A stretch of 64,000 bases of DNA from DASQPR01 sp963831705 (GCA_963831705.1 CAWHRE010000006.1:124001-188000); one strand, 5' to 3'. Numbered from the stretch's first letter, positions 1 to 8,985 are shown. The notes: a model not told the origin generated them from the letters alone. Made by a program: numbers and translations.

Positions 1-37
1 GGCCGACGTCACGATGACGACCGCACCCCTCGATTAC

Positions 38-1366
38 CTAGGCGCGTTCCGCGTTTGCGCCGAGCGCGGCCAGCTTCGCATCGAAGTCCTCGTATCCACG
101 GTTGATCAGGTCGACGCCGTGTACGTGCGACGTCCCCTCGGCGGCCAGGGCCGCGATCAGGTGACTGAAACCACCGCGCAGATCCGGGATGACCAGGTCG
201 GCCGCGTGCAGTTTGCTCGGACCGGCGATCACGGCGGAGTGCATGAAGTTCCGGCGGCCGAATCGGCAGGGCGTCCCGCCGAGGCAGTCCCGGTACACCT
301 GAATGGTGGCGCCCATGCTGTTCAGCGCGCTCGTGTAGCCAAGACGACGCTCGTAGACGGTCTCGTGCACGATCGAGATGCCCTGCGCCTGGGTCAACGC
401 GACCACCAACGGCTGCTGCCAGTCGGTCATGAAGCCAGGATGTACGTCCGTCTCCAGCGCCACCGCCCGGAGATCGCCGCCCGGATGCCAGAAGCGAATG
501 CCGCCGTCGACCGGGTTGTCGTCGATCGAGAATGCGCCGCCGATCGACGTGAAGACGTTGAGGAACGTCATCATGTCGGCCTGCCGAGCACCGTGCACCG
601 TGATGTCGCCGTGTGTGACCAACGCGGCGCAGGCCCAGCTCGCTGCCTCCAGACGGTCCGGAATCGGTCGGTGCACGTAGCCCGAGAGCCGCGGTACGCC
701 CTCGATCTCGATCACTCGGTCGGTACTGACCTTGATGATCGCGCCCATCTTCTGCAGCGCGCAGATCAAGTCGATGATCTCCGGCTCGACGGCGGCGTTG
801 CGCAACTCGGTCACGCCCTCGGCCCGTACGGCCGTCAACAGCACCTGCTCCGTTGCGCCGACGCTCGGGTACGGCAGCTCGAACTTCGTACCGTGGAGGC
901 CGTTCGGTGCGGTCAGGTGCAGGCCCTCGGGCGCCTTTTCGACGATCGCGCCGAACTGGCGGAGCGCCTCAAGGTGGAAGTCGATCGGGCGGTCGCCGAT
1001 GTGGCAGCCGCCGAGGTCGGGAATGAACGCGTGACCGAGCCGGTGCAGCAACGGACCGCACAGCAGGATCGGGATCCGGCTGGAGCCTGCGTGCACGTTG
1101 ATTTCGTCGACGCCGGCACTTTCCACGTTCACCGGATCGAAGATCATTTCACCATCGGCGCCATCGGTGACTTTCACGCCGTGCAGTTCCAGCAGCCCAC
1201 GTACGACATCGACGTCCCGGATGCGCGGCACGTTGTGCAGCACGCTCGGACTATCGCCGAGGAGCGTGGCGACCATTGCTTTCGAGACCAGATTCTTGGC
1301 CCCCCGTACGCGGATCTCACCGTGGAGCGGCAAGCCGCCGTGCACTCGCAGGACGTCGTTGGACAA
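38..1366 (-). CDS. murA: UDP-N-acetylglucosamine 1-carboxyvinyltransferase (MurA)
   Basis: This enzyme transfers enolpyruvate from PEP to UDP-GlcNAc, the first committed cytosolic step of peptidoglycan synthesis. The 442-residue product carries the N-terminal RGAKNLVSK motif (Lys24) and the active-site loop GGCHIGDRPIDFHL with the PEP-binding, fosfomycin-target Cys121. The C-terminal DLRGGFSHL and INRGYEDF segments are also typical of the family. It is slightly longer than the usual ~420 residues. The gene is followed almost at once by the window edge, and the next gene upstream on the same strand is nadA, 266 bp away, so it probably has its own promoter. Confidence 0.95.
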   Translation of the reverse strand: MSNDVLRVHGGLPLHGEIRVRGAKNLVSKAMVATLLGDSPSVLHNVPRIRDVDVVRGLLELHGVKVTDGADGEMIFDPVNVESAGVDEINVHAGSSRIPILLCGPLLHRLGHAFIPDLGGCHIGDRPIDFHLEALRQFGAIVEKAPEGLHLTAPNGLHGTKFELPYPSVGATEQVLLTAVRAEGVTELRNAAVEPEIIDLICALQKMGAIIKVSTDRVIEIEGVPRLSGYVHRPIPDRLEAASWACAALVTHGDITVHGARQADMMTFLNVFTSIGGAFSIDDNPVDGGIRFWHPGGDLRAVALETDVHPGFMTDWQQPLVVALTQAQGISIVHETVYERRLGYTSALNSMGATIQVYRDCLGGTPCRFGRRNFMHSAVIAGPSKLHAADLVIPDLRGGFSHLIAALAAEGTSHVHGVDLINRGYEDFDAKLAALGANAERA

Positions 1367-1632
1367 CGCGGTCCCCTCACCGGTCGATTGCGTTAGGTGC
1401 GCGGAGTTCCGCGCAGGTGTCTTGCCGGATGGCGAAGGCCTGGTCGATGCCCAGAACGTCCGCGATCTAACCGTGCACAGACCGTGGTGGTGCAGGGGCC
1501 GTCCGTTACCGGGCGTTCACCGAGTGACAGCTGCGCAACGGGAGCATAGCTCGCCAGGTTGAGCCCGATGCCGTACCCCGTGTGTGATTTCGCCCGTGTT
1601 CGATCGGAATGTCACCTACGGTGGTGTTCCGG

Positions 1633-2808
1633 CTACGGAAGGGCGAGCATCTGGTCGAGCGCGGACCGCGCTCCGGCCGCCGTTTTCGGGTCTACCGTGA
1701 TCCGATTCACGACCCGACCAGCAACAAGTTCCTCCAGCGCCCACACGAGGTGCGGAAGATCGATGCGATTCATCGTCGAGCAGTAACAGACCGTCCGGTC
1801 GAGGAACGTGATCTGCTTGTCGGGGTGTGCGGTGGCCAGACGGCGGACCAGGTTGAGCTCGGTCCCGATCGCCCACGCGGAGCCGGCCGGGGCCGCCTCG
1901 ATCGTGCGGATGATGTATTCGGTCGATCCGACGTAGTCGGCCGCCGTCACAACCTCGTGCTTGCATTCCGGGTGGACCAGCACGTTCACGCCCGGGACGC
2001 GCTCACGGACGTCGTTGACCGAGTCCAGGCTGAATCGGCCGTGCACCGAGCAGTGACCCTTCCAAAGGATCATCTTTGCGTTGCGCAGTTGCTCGTCGGT
2101 CAGACCGCCCTGTGGCTTGTGCGGGTCGTAGAGCACGCACTCGTCGAGCGGGATGCCCATCTCCAGCACGGCGGTGTTGCGGCCGAGGTGCTGATCCGGC
2201 AGGAACAGCACCTTTTCGCCGCGCTCGAACGACCAGTCCAGCGCGCGCTTCGCATTCGAAGACGTACAGACGACGCCGTCGTGCCGGCCGACGAAACCCT
2301 TGATATCGGCGGACGAGTTCATATACGTGACCGGGACGGTCGATGCCGCGATGCCGAGATCCGCGAGCGCGTCCCAGCACGCCTCGACCTGGCTCAACAC
2401 GGCCATGTCGGCCATCGAACAACCGGCCGCGAGATCGGGCAGGATTACGGCCTGGTCCGGGCCGGTCAGAATGTCCGCGCTCTCGGCCATGAAATGCACG
2501 CCGCAGAACACGATGAACTCCGCGTCCGGTCGGGCCGCCGCGTCGCGGGCCAGCTTGAACGAGTCGCCGGTCACGTCCGCGAACTCGATGACCTCGTCGC
2601 GCTGGTAGTGGTGGCCGAGCACGAACACTCGACTGCCGAGCGCCGCCTTCGCCGCGCGGGCCCGCGCAACCAGATCGGGGTCACTGGGCGCGGGAAGTTC
2701 GCCGGGACAGTCGACACCGCGCTCCGAATCGGCGTCCGATCCGCGTCCGAGGAGCAAGAGCGCAGTCGCCGTACCGGATGGTTCCACCCAAGTCGTCACG
2801 CTTTCCAT
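1633..2808 (-). CDS. nadA: Quinolinate synthase NadA
   Basis: NadA condenses iminoaspartate with dihydroxyacetone phosphate to quinolinate in de novo NAD synthesis, using an oxygen-sensitive [4Fe-4S] cluster. The 391-residue protein shows VLGHHYQRDEV, FCGVHFMAESADIL, the GHCSVHGRF and HPECKHEV segments and a late CYCSTM motif. The cluster cysteines lie in the FCG, GHC and late CYC regions. No nadB or nadC neighbour is present in the window, so the usual nadABC grouping is broken here. The start is divergent from glycerate kinase, with palindromic element R1 in the gap. Confidence 0.95.
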   Translation of the reverse strand: MESVTTWVEPSGTATALLLLGRGSDADSERGVDCPGELPAPSDPDLVARARAAKAALGSRVFVLGHHYQRDEVIEFADVTGDSFKLARDAAARPDAEFIVFCGVHFMAESADILTGPDQAVILPDLAAGCSMADMAVLSQVEACWDALADLGIAASTVPVTYMNSSADIKGFVGRHDGVVCTSSNAKRALDWSFERGEKVLFLPDQHLGRNTAVLEMGIPLDECVLYDPHKPQGGLTDEQLRNAKMILWKGHCSVHGRFSLDSVNDVRERVPGVNVLVHPECKHEVVTAADYVGSTEYIIRTIEAAPAGSAWAIGTELNLVRRLATAHPDKQITFLDRTVCYCSTMNRIDLPHLVWALEELVAGRVVNRITVDPKTAAGARSALDQMLALP

Positions 2809-2871
2809 AGTCCCACAGTGCTCGCACGCCGAACTGTGATCGTCCGCACCCCCCGCGCTATCCCCAACCCC

Positions 2872-2934
2872 AGTTGATCCTGGAGATAGTTAGCGCCTCG
2901 ACGGCGTGTCGCTCTAATAATTCCAGGATCAACT
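2872..2934. repeat. Palindromic element R1 (63 bp)
   Basis: First of eight related palindromes. The outer 13 bases (AGTTGATCCTGGA) pair perfectly with the last 13. An inner TTAGCGC faces GCTCTA, and the central segment reads CTCGACGGCGTGTC. It lies in the divergent gap between nadA and glycerate kinase, so here it is not a simple 3' terminator. Orientation (by the CGACGGCG core) is forward. Confidence 0.9.
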
Positions 2935-3080
2935 TCGAGGCCATCGGCACCCGACCGCTTCGGTGTCCGGAGATCGCGAATCTTGGCACGGGTGGAAGCT
3001 CAGGGCTGTGATCATGAGGATTTGATCTCCATCAGCTGCCAAGATCTGAAATCACTCCGCGGGACTGCCATGCTGTACCG

Positions 3081-4247
3081 ATGCGTGTCCTGATCTGTCC
3101 CGACAAGTTCGCCGGCTCGATCAACGCAGCCGACGCGGCCAGAGCCATCGCGGACGGCTGGACCTCGGTGAACCCGGACGACGTCCTGGAACTGCGTCCG
3201 TTGTCGGACGGCGGACCGGGCTTCTTGGACGCACTCGACCCGGAACGGTCCGCCCGGATCCCGGTGCCTACGACGGATCCTCTCGGACGCCCGGCAACGG
3301 CTGAGATTCTGCTGCGCGGCACGGTCGCCTACGTGGAAAGCGCCCAGGCGACCGGCCTGCACCTCCTCGCCGAGGACGAGCGAAACCCCAAGATCACCAC
3401 GTCGTACGGGCTGGGCGCTCTTGTCCTCGCGGCCGGTCGCACCGGTGCGACCGAGATCGTGATCGGACTCGGCGGTTCGGCGACGAACGACGCCGGCGCC
3501 GGATTTCTGGCGGCGCTCGGTGCCGTGCCGGTAGACGCCGACGGCGTGGCGTTGCCGCCGGGCGGAGCGGCGCTGCGCCGGTGCACCGGGCTGACCATCC
3601 GCCGGTCGGTCGCCGAGGTCGAGGGCGGCCGCGCGCGCGGTGACGTCGGAGACGACCTGCTCCCAGGCGTAGCGCTGGTCGGCGCGACCGATGTCGAAGC
3701 GCCGTTGACCGGGATCTACGGCGCGACGGCGATCTTCGGGCCGCAGAAGGGTGCCGACCGGGACGACGTCATGGTGCTGGATGCGGCGTTGGGGCACTTT
3801 TCTGGCGTACTCGAAAAAGATCTTGGAATTGCAGATCTTGCGGCGCGGCCGGGCGCCGGTGCGGCCGGCGGAATCGGTGCGGCGATCCTCGCGCTCGGCG
3901 GCGAGTTGTCGTCGGGAATCGGGCTGGTCCGAGCGTTGACAAGCCTCGACGCCGCGTTGGAGGCGGCCGACCTGGTGATCACCGGGGAAGGCTCGCTGGA
4001 CGCTCAATCGCTGCGCGGAAAGGTCGTCGGTGGTATCGCGAATGCCGCCCGTGACCTGGGCATTTCCTGTATAGCATTGGCTGGGACCAGCTCGGCCGGA
4101 CGGCGCGAGACGATGTCCGCGGGCGTAACCGACGTTTATACTTTGGTTGACTACTTCGGCGCTATGCCCGAAGCCATGGCGCGTCCTGCCGAGGGGCTGC
4201 ACGCATTGGCCGCCCGGCTGGCCGCGCAGTGGTCGCCGCGTCGGTGA
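3081..4247 (+). CDS. glxK: Glycerate 2-kinase family protein (GlxK-like)
   Basis: The protein phosphorylates D-glycerate with ATP, feeding it into lower glycolysis. The 388-residue sequence starts MRVLICPDKFAGSINA and has the family motifs RPLSDGGPGF and GLGGSATNDAGAG, with a C-terminal VITGEGSLDAQSLRGKVVGG segment. All are characteristic of the GlxK/GarK fold. The gene leads the plus-strand run glxK-erpA-adoK, the same order as Rv2205c-Rv2204c-Rv2202c in M. tuberculosis. Whether glycerate is its only substrate cannot be read from sequence. Confidence 0.9.
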   Translation: MRVLICPDKFAGSINAADAARAIADGWTSVNPDDVLELRPLSDGGPGFLDALDPERSARIPVPTTDPLGRPATAEILLRGTVAYVESAQATGLHLLAEDERNPKITTSYGLGALVLAAGRTGATEIVIGLGGSATNDAGAGFLAALGAVPVDADGVALPPGGAALRRCTGLTIRRSVAEVEGGRARGDVGDDLLPGVALVGATDVEAPLTGIYGATAIFGPQKGADRDDVMVLDAALGHFSGVLEKDLGIADLAARPGAGAAGGIGAAILALGGELSSGIGLVRALTSLDAALEAADLVITGEGSLDAQSLRGKVVGGIANAARDLGISCIALAGTSSAGRRETMSAGVTDVYTLVDYFGAMPEAMARPAEGLHALAARLAAQWSPRR

Positions 4248-4252
4248 GCTCC

Positions 4253-4287
4253 GCAACCAGGGCCAACCACGCAACCAGGGCCAACCA
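4253..4287. repeat. Two-copy tandem repeat, 18-bp period
   Basis: GCAACCAGGGCCAACCA occurs at 4253-4269 and again at 4271-4287, just after the glycerate kinase stop codon and before erpA. There is no coding role; it may be a simple duplication. Confidence 0.85.
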
Positions 4288-4390
4288 AGGGTGGAGTGGC
4301 GAATCTAACTTCCCGTGGGACCATGGGAATGTGCGGCGCGAGGGCTAGCGTTGCGTTGGACGAACAATTTGTCTTGCGAGGGAGCTAACA

Positions 4391-4753
4391 GTGACTGTTC
4401 AGAGTGAGCAGACGAGCACCGAAGCACCGTCGACGATCCTGCTGACCCCGGTCGCAGCCGTCAAGGTGAAGGCGCTGCTCGAGCAGGAGGGTCGCGATGA
4501 CCTGCGGCTGCGCATCGCCGTTCAGCCTGGCGGCTGCTCTGGCCTGCGTTACCAGCTGTTCTTCGACGAGCGTGAGCTCGACGGAGACGTTGTGACCGAC
4601 TTCGACGGCGTCGGTGTCGTTGTCGACCGCATGTCCGCGCCGTACCTGGCCGGTGCCTCGATCGATTTCGCGGACCGGATCGACGCGCAGGGATTCACGA
4701 TCGACAACCCGAACGCCGGTGGCTCGTGCGCCTGCGGCGACTCGTTCCACTAA
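4391..4753 (+). CDS. erpA: Iron-sulfur cluster insertion protein, ErpA/HesB type
   Basis: This is an A-type carrier that delivers Fe-S clusters to apoproteins. The 120-residue protein has the three conserved cysteines in GGCSG (Cys49) and CACGDSFH (Cys113 and Cys115) and the typical LTPVAAVKVKALL opening. The GTG start is preceded by GAGGGAGC at good spacing. The M. tuberculosis counterpart is Rv2204c, also next to glycerate kinase and adenosine kinase. Likely clients in this window include the Rieske protein and NadA, but that is inference. Confidence 0.93.
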   Translation: MTVQSEQTSTEAPSTILLTPVAAVKVKALLEQEGRDDLRLRIAVQPGGCSGLRYQLFFDERELDGDVVTDFDGVGVVVDRMSAPYLAGASIDFADRIDAQGFTIDNPNAGGSCACGDSFH

Positions 4754-4765
4754 GCGCGGTTTTGG

Positions 4766-4797
4766 AAAAGCCCACGTCAATGTGACGTGGGCTTTTT
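4766..4797 (+). terminator. Rho-independent terminator after erpA
   Basis: A perfect 10-bp stem GCCCACGTCA/TGACGTGGGC (4770-4779 and 4783-4792) with a 3-base loop is followed by five T and preceded by four A. This is a canonical, potentially bidirectional intrinsic terminator. Confidence 0.92.
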
Positions 4798-4879
4798 GCA
4801 TGCGGCGTAGGTCGAGGACACTGATAACACCACGCCGGTACTCTGTTCTCTCCTGCCCTCCGCATACCTGGGATGCCAC

Positions 4880-5854
4880 ATGAAGATCGTTGTCACCGGA
4901 TCGATCGCCTCTGACCACCTGATGCATTTCCCGGGTCGGTTCGCGGACCAGTTCATCGGCGACCAGTTGCACAAGGTGTCGCTGTCGTTCCTGGTGGATG
5001 ACCTGGTCGTACGCCGAGGCGGCGTGGCACCCAACATCGCGTTCGGCATGGGCAAGCTAGGGCTTTCGTCGGCGCTCGTCGGCGCGGTCGGTCCGGACTT
5101 CGGTGACTACCGTGCCTGGCTGGAGCAGCACGGCGTCGACTGCGGATCGCTGCACTACAGCGAGGTCGCGCAGACCGCCCGCTTCGTCTGTACGACCGAC
5201 GACGACATGTGCCAGATCGGCTCTTTCTACGCCGGCGCCATGTCCGAAGCCCGCAACATCTCGCTACAGCCGATCGCTGACCGGCTCAGCGGTATCGACC
5301 TCGTCGTGATCAGCCCGAACGACCCGGCCGCGATGGTCCGGCACACCGCCGAATGCCGTCAGCTCGGCATCGCGTTTGCCGCAGATCCGTCGCAGCAGCT
5401 CGCGCGGATGGAACGGGACGACATTCGCAGCCTGATTGACGGCGCGGCCTATCTCCTGACGAACGAGTACGAGAAGGATCTGCTCGAGTCGAAGACCGGC
5501 TATACCGATGCCGAGGTGCTCTCGCGGGTGGACATTCGGGTCACCACGCTCGGCGCGGACGGCGTACGGATCAGCGGCCGCGAGATCGAGACCGTCGAGG
5601 TTGCCGCGGTGACCGCGCACACGATTCAGGACCCGACCGGCGTCGGCGATGGATTCCGCGCCGGATTCTTCACCGCGCGCTCGTGGGGCCTGGGCCTCGA
5701 ACGATCCGCGCAGGTCGGCTCGATGCTCGCGACGCTGGTCCTGGAGACGATCGGTACGCAGGAGTACGCAATCGACTCCGACTCCTTCGCAAAGCGCATC
5801 GGCGAGTCGTACGGCGACGCGGCGTCCGACGAGATCCGCCCCTACCTCCCGTAG
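4880..5854 (+). CDS. adoK: PfkB-family carbohydrate kinase, probable adenosine kinase (AdoK/CbhK)
   Basis: The product is a ribokinase-fold kinase of 324 residues, the same length as M. tuberculosis Rv2202c, which phosphorylates adenosine. It has the GGVAPNIAFGMGKLG substrate-side motif, the lid region around VDDLVVRRGG, and the C-terminal anion-hole and base motif DPTGVGDGFRAGFF (family DTxGAGD; Ala to Val here). It sits after the erpA terminator and so has its own transcription unit. Synteny rather than motif supports adenosine over a sugar as substrate. Confidence 0.85.
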   Translation: MKIVVTGSIASDHLMHFPGRFADQFIGDQLHKVSLSFLVDDLVVRRGGVAPNIAFGMGKLGLSSALVGAVGPDFGDYRAWLEQHGVDCGSLHYSEVAQTARFVCTTDDDMCQIGSFYAGAMSEARNISLQPIADRLSGIDLVVISPNDPAAMVRHTAECRQLGIAFAADPSQQLARMERDDIRSLIDGAAYLLTNEYEKDLLESKTGYTDAEVLSRVDIRVTTLGADGVRISGREIETVEVAAVTAHTIQDPTGVGDGFRAGFFTARSWGLGLERSAQVGSMLATLVLETIGTQEYAIDSDSFAKRIGESYGDAASDEIRPYLP

Positions 5855-5860
5855 TTCTCC

Positions 5861-5922
5861 GTTGATCATGGGGTTGTTGCTGTCATCCAGGGCGAAATAA
5901 CAGCAACAACCCCATGATCAAC
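5861..5922. repeat. 62-bp palindrome with perfect 23-bp arms
   Basis: Arms at 5861-5883 (beginning GTTGATCATGGGGTTGTTGC) and 5900-5922 are exact reverse complements around a 16-base loop. It fills the gap between convergent adoK and tusA-like genes and ends 3 bp before the latter's stop. There is no T tract, so it would be an atypical bidirectional terminator. Its size and GTTGAT ends resemble the R elements, but the sequence is otherwise different. Confidence 0.9.
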
Positions 5923-5925
5923 GGG

Positions 5926-6132
5926 CTAGACGCGCACGTCGTGCGTGTCGGGAGCTGGTTGGGGGAGTAGCTGGTGGTCGCGCATGCGGCACCACGCGGC
6001 GATGTCGCCGGCTGCGGCCGGGTCGTCGGCCAGGACTCGGATCACATCCCCGTCGTGTGTCGTTGCGGCGGCCCTGGCAAGCGCGATCACCGGGAGCGGG
6101 CAACGTTGGCCGAGGCAGTCGAGGACGATCAC
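5926..6132 (-). CDS. TusA-family sulfur carrier protein
   Basis: This 68-residue protein has the TusA/SirA fold signature: VLDCLGQRCPLPV, with the sulfur-carrying Cys in the CPxP motif. Such proteins accept persulfide from a cysteine desulfurase for tRNA thiolation or other sulfur routes. The GTG start overlaps the TGA of the upstream cysteine desulfurase gene (GTGA), a translational-coupling arrangement that argues for a functional donor/acceptor pair. A longer open frame upstream is not used, because the family begins at this GTG. Confidence 0.9.
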   Translation of the reverse strand: MIVLDCLGQRCPLPVIALARAAATTHDGDVIRVLADDPAAAGDIAAWCRMRDHQLLPQPAPDTHDVRV

Positions 6133-7274
6133 AGGTCGGTCACCCCCGCTTCGGTTCGCAGATCCGCGACCACCTGCGGTAATACGGTGAGGAATCGGTC
6201 CACGTCGGCGTCCGTGACGGCGGGGTACAGCGAGACCCGTACGTTGCCGTGGCTCAATGCGCCCATCGCCTCCAGTACATGCGACGGCCGCAGAGTCGAC
6301 GCCGTACACGAGGAGCCGGACGAAATCGCGAAGCCGTGCCGGTCGAGTGCGTGCAGGAGTGCCTCGCCGTCGACGTACAGGCAGGAGAACGTCACGATGT
6401 GCGGTACGCGTGCATCCGGATCACCGACGATGTCCACATCGGGCACGGTCGCCGCGACCTGAGCCCGGATTCGCGCGGTGAGTTCGCGTAGGCGAGCGCC
6501 GTCGGCATCGCGGGTGGCCAGCACGGCGCGGAGGGACGCGGCAGCCGCGACGACGAGTGGCAGATTCAGCGCTTCCGGATCGACGCGCTCCACCGGCCAG
6601 GGCTTTGACCAGCGGATACCCTTTCGCACCGCCAAGATGCCGACGCCGGTCGGGCCGCCCCATTTGGACGCGCTCGCGCTCAGCATCGACCACTCCGGCG
6701 GCACCGGTGCGTGGCCGACGGTGGCGGCGGCGTCGACGTACAACGGGATGTCGAATTGACCGGCGAGCGCGGCCGCCGCACGGACCGGCTGCTCCGTACC
6801 CACTTCGTGATTTGCGCTTTGCACGGCCGCGAGGGCCACGCGCGGCCCGGCCACCGCGGACCCGAATGCTTCGAGATCCAGACGACCCAACCGATCAACC
6901 GGTACCGACACGGCAGGCCCGTCCTGTGCGGCCCGGATCACCGACGAGTGCTCGACGGCCGAGTGCACGACCACGTCACCGATCCGCGCCCGGCCGAGCC
7001 GAGCACCCTGAATTGCCAGCTGCGCGGCTCGGGTGCCGGACGATACGAACGTCACCTCGTCCGGCCGGGCATTGATCGCCGCCGCAATCGCCGACCGAGC
7101 GGCATCGAGCAACTGCGCTGCGCGCCGACCCTCTACATAGAGCTTCGTCGGATCGGCCCAGCCGTCGGCAGCGGCCGCGACCAGCGCCTGCGCCGCGACA
7201 GGATGCAGCGGTACGCCGGCGGCGGCATCGAAGTACGCGCGACGTGCAGTTGGCGGGTCGCCCGCGGGATCCAT
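6129..7274 (-). CDS. Cysteine desulfurase-like PLP aminotransferase (NifS/IscS class V)
   Basis: The 381-residue class V aminotransferase begins with the family's YFDAAAG segment. It has HSAVEHSSV, NHEVGTEQP, the PLP Lys204 in SASKWGGPTG and the catalytic Cys323 in the SSGSSCTAS loop. It should release sulfur from cysteine as enzyme persulfide, here probably passed to the TusA-like protein encoded next. The pair sits between adoK and ctaC, where mycobacteria carry asnB, so it is an insertion in an otherwise conserved block. It is divergent from ctaC. Confidence 0.9.
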   Translation of the reverse strand: MDPAGDPPTARRAYFDAAAGVPLHPVAAQALVAAAADGWADPTKLYVEGRRAAQLLDAARSAIAAAINARPDEVTFVSSGTRAAQLAIQGARLGRARIGDVVVHSAVEHSSVIRAAQDGPAVSVPVDRLGRLDLEAFGSAVAGPRVALAAVQSANHEVGTEQPVRAAAALAGQFDIPLYVDAAATVGHAPVPPEWSMLSASASKWGGPTGVGILAVRKGIRWSKPWPVERVDPEALNLPLVVAAAASLRAVLATRDADGARLRELTARIRAQVAATVPDVDIVGDPDARVPHIVTFSCLYVDGEALLHALDRHGFAISSGSSCTASTLRPSHVLEAMGALSHGNVRVSLYPAVTDADVDRFLTVLPQVVADLRTEAGVTDL

Positions 7275-7451
7275 TCCCCGACGGTATCGTCAGGCCAGAT
7301 GCCAGGATCGTCACGGGTGCCGTCACACCCGACCCACCTACCCCACGCCGGGCGAGGTGACCATGGTCGAGTAATGTGCGACCGTCTAGGACGCCTTGCC
7401 GAAAGCCCTGCGGGTTACGGGCAAGTGGCGCTGCTAAGGAGGCAGGAGCAG

Positions 7452-8375
7452 GTGGTCGCAAGGGGTAGCGGTCTGGCCGCGACATCGCGGGCCAAGTCGC
7501 AGCGGATCCGTCGGGCGGTATCGCTCGGCGTGGTCGCGATCGGGGCCGCGTTGGCGCTGTCCGGCTGTTCGGCAAAGAATGCGTTCGCGCTGGGTTGGCC
7601 GCACGGCGGCATCAGCGATCAGTCGAACCAGATGTACAACCTCTGGATCGGCTCGGTCGTCGCGGCGGCGGTCGTCGGTATCGCGGTGTACGCGCTGATT
7701 TTCTGGTGCATCATCAAGTACCGCAAGAAGGGCGATGAGCTGCCCGTACAGACCCGGTACAACCTGCCGATCGAATTGATTTACTCGGTCGTTCCGTTCC
7801 TGATCATCGCGGTGCTGTTCTACTACACCGCCCGGGCGGAGACCGACGTCGACAAGATCTCGGCGCACCCCGACGTGACCGTCGGCATCAACGCGTTCAA
7901 GTGGAACTGGGAGTTCGACTACCCGGACACGAAGGCGACCGGTGCGCAGGTCTCCGAGATCGGTGACAGCTCGTACATTCCGATCCTGGTGGTGCCGACC
8001 GACAAGACGGTCGAGTTCGTCGAGCACAGTCAGGACGTCATCCACTCGTTCTGGGTCCCGGAACTGCTGTTCAAGCGCGACGTGTTCCCGGGCAACATCA
8101 CGAACCGCTTCCAGGTGACGATTCACACCGGCGGCGCGTACGTCGGGCGGTGCGCCGAGCTCTGTGGCACGTACCACTCGCAGATGAACTTCGAACTTCT
8201 CGCGGTCTCACCCGCTCAGTACACGCAGTACCTGCAGTTGCGCCAGGGCGGCATGAGCACGCCGCAAGCGATCATGAAGCTCGGCCTGCCGGAAACGTGG
8301 ACCGGGCCGCAGGGGTACGCGGTGACGACGCATCCGTTCGACACCAGCCGCACCGACAACACGGCGACACCGTAG
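7452..8375 (+). CDS. ctaC: Cytochrome c oxidase subunit II (CtaC), lipoprotein-type
   Basis: This is the CuA-bearing subunit of the aa3 oxidase. The GTG at 7452 is chosen because AAGGAGG lies 9 bp upstream. It gives 307 residues starting with a basic stretch, a hydrophobic signal and a lipobox LSGC (Cys39). Two further membrane helices follow (around NLWIGSVVAAAVVGIAVYAL and ELIYSVVPFLIIAVL). The CuA site is CAELCGTYHSQM with the upstream HSFWVPE histidine. It is co-directional with ctaF 25 bp downstream. Confidence 0.95.
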   Translation: MVARGSGLAATSRAKSQRIRRAVSLGVVAIGAALALSGCSAKNAFALGWPHGGISDQSNQMYNLWIGSVVAAAVVGIAVYALIFWCIIKYRKKGDELPVQTRYNLPIELIYSVVPFLIIAVLFYYTARAETDVDKISAHPDVTVGINAFKWNWEFDYPDTKATGAQVSEIGDSSYIPILVVPTDKTVEFVEHSQDVIHSFWVPELLFKRDVFPGNITNRFQVTIHTGGAYVGRCAELCGTYHSQMNFELLAVSPAQYTQYLQLRQGGMSTPQAIMKLGLPETWTGPQGYAVTTHPFDTSRTDNTATP

Positions 8376-8400
8376 ATTTTCGAAGGTAGAGGATTAGCTC

Positions 8401-8844
8401 ATGAAGGCTGAATGGCGCATCTTCGGCTTGGTGGCGGCGTTCCTGTTCGTCATGTGCGGCCTGTACGCGTGGTGGTCCGGTGACTACTTCGCCCAGCAGG
8501 TCGACGCGGCGCACCACATCGACTGGGTCGGTACAGTCGCGTTGCTCCTGTCGGGCCTGCTGTGCCTGATGTGCGCGGGCTACTTCTGGTTCGTCTCGAC
8601 CCGCATCGACCTGCGGCCGGAAGACCGTAGCGATGCGGAGATCGCGGACGCGGCCGGCGAGGTCGGCTTCTTCAGCCCCGGCAGCTACTGGCCGTTCGGC
8701 CTGGCGCTGTCGGCGCTGTTCGCGGCGTTCGGTATCGCGGTCTGGGAACCGTGGATGATCGGGGTCGGTCTGCTGTCGATCATCGGAACGGCGAGCGCGA
8801 TGCTGTTCGAGTACTACTCAGGCTCACGTCGCAACGCGCACTGA
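8401..8844 (+). CDS. ctaF: Actinobacterial cytochrome c oxidase subunit IV (CtaF)
   Basis: The 147-residue protein has four predicted membrane segments: two near the N-terminus (FGLVAAFLFVMCGLYAWW and GTVALLLSGLLCLMCAGYFW) and a C-terminal pair. The central RIDLRPEDRSDAEIADAAGEVGFFSPGSYWPFG region is typical of the subunit in the bcc-aa3 supercomplex. It follows ctaC as Rv2199c follows Rv2200c. It has no known catalytic residues and acts in supercomplex assembly or stability. Confidence 0.93.
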   Translation: MKAEWRIFGLVAAFLFVMCGLYAWWSGDYFAQQVDAAHHIDWVGTVALLLSGLLCLMCAGYFWFVSTRIDLRPEDRSDAEIADAAGEVGFFSPGSYWPFGLALSALFAAFGIAVWEPWMIGVGLLSIIGTASAMLFEYYSGSRRNAH

Positions 8845-8854
8845 GTCCTATGGA

Positions 8855-8889
8855 AAGCGGCGCCGCCCAGCGATGGGTAGGCGCCGCTT
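8855..8889 (+). terminator. Stem-loop after ctaF
   Basis: A 10-bp stem AAGCGGCGCC/GGCGCCGCTT (8855-8864 with 8880-8889) lies 11 bp after the ctaF stop. It lacks a T run, so this is a probable GC-rich terminator rather than a canonical one. Confidence 0.6.
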
Positions 8890-8985
8890 CGCCGTATTCG
8901 CCCCTGTACGCCCCAGAAGAGTCGCTAGTCCACGGAACGTCGACTAACGACAGTTAGGCGCTGAGCGGGCAACACAGAGGCGTAG

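Noticed and set aside
14..1396. Long plus-strand ORF (460 aa) opposite murA
   Set aside because: It is the antisense shadow of murA; its composition is Arg/Asp/Val-rich with no family motif, and murA is complete on the other strand.
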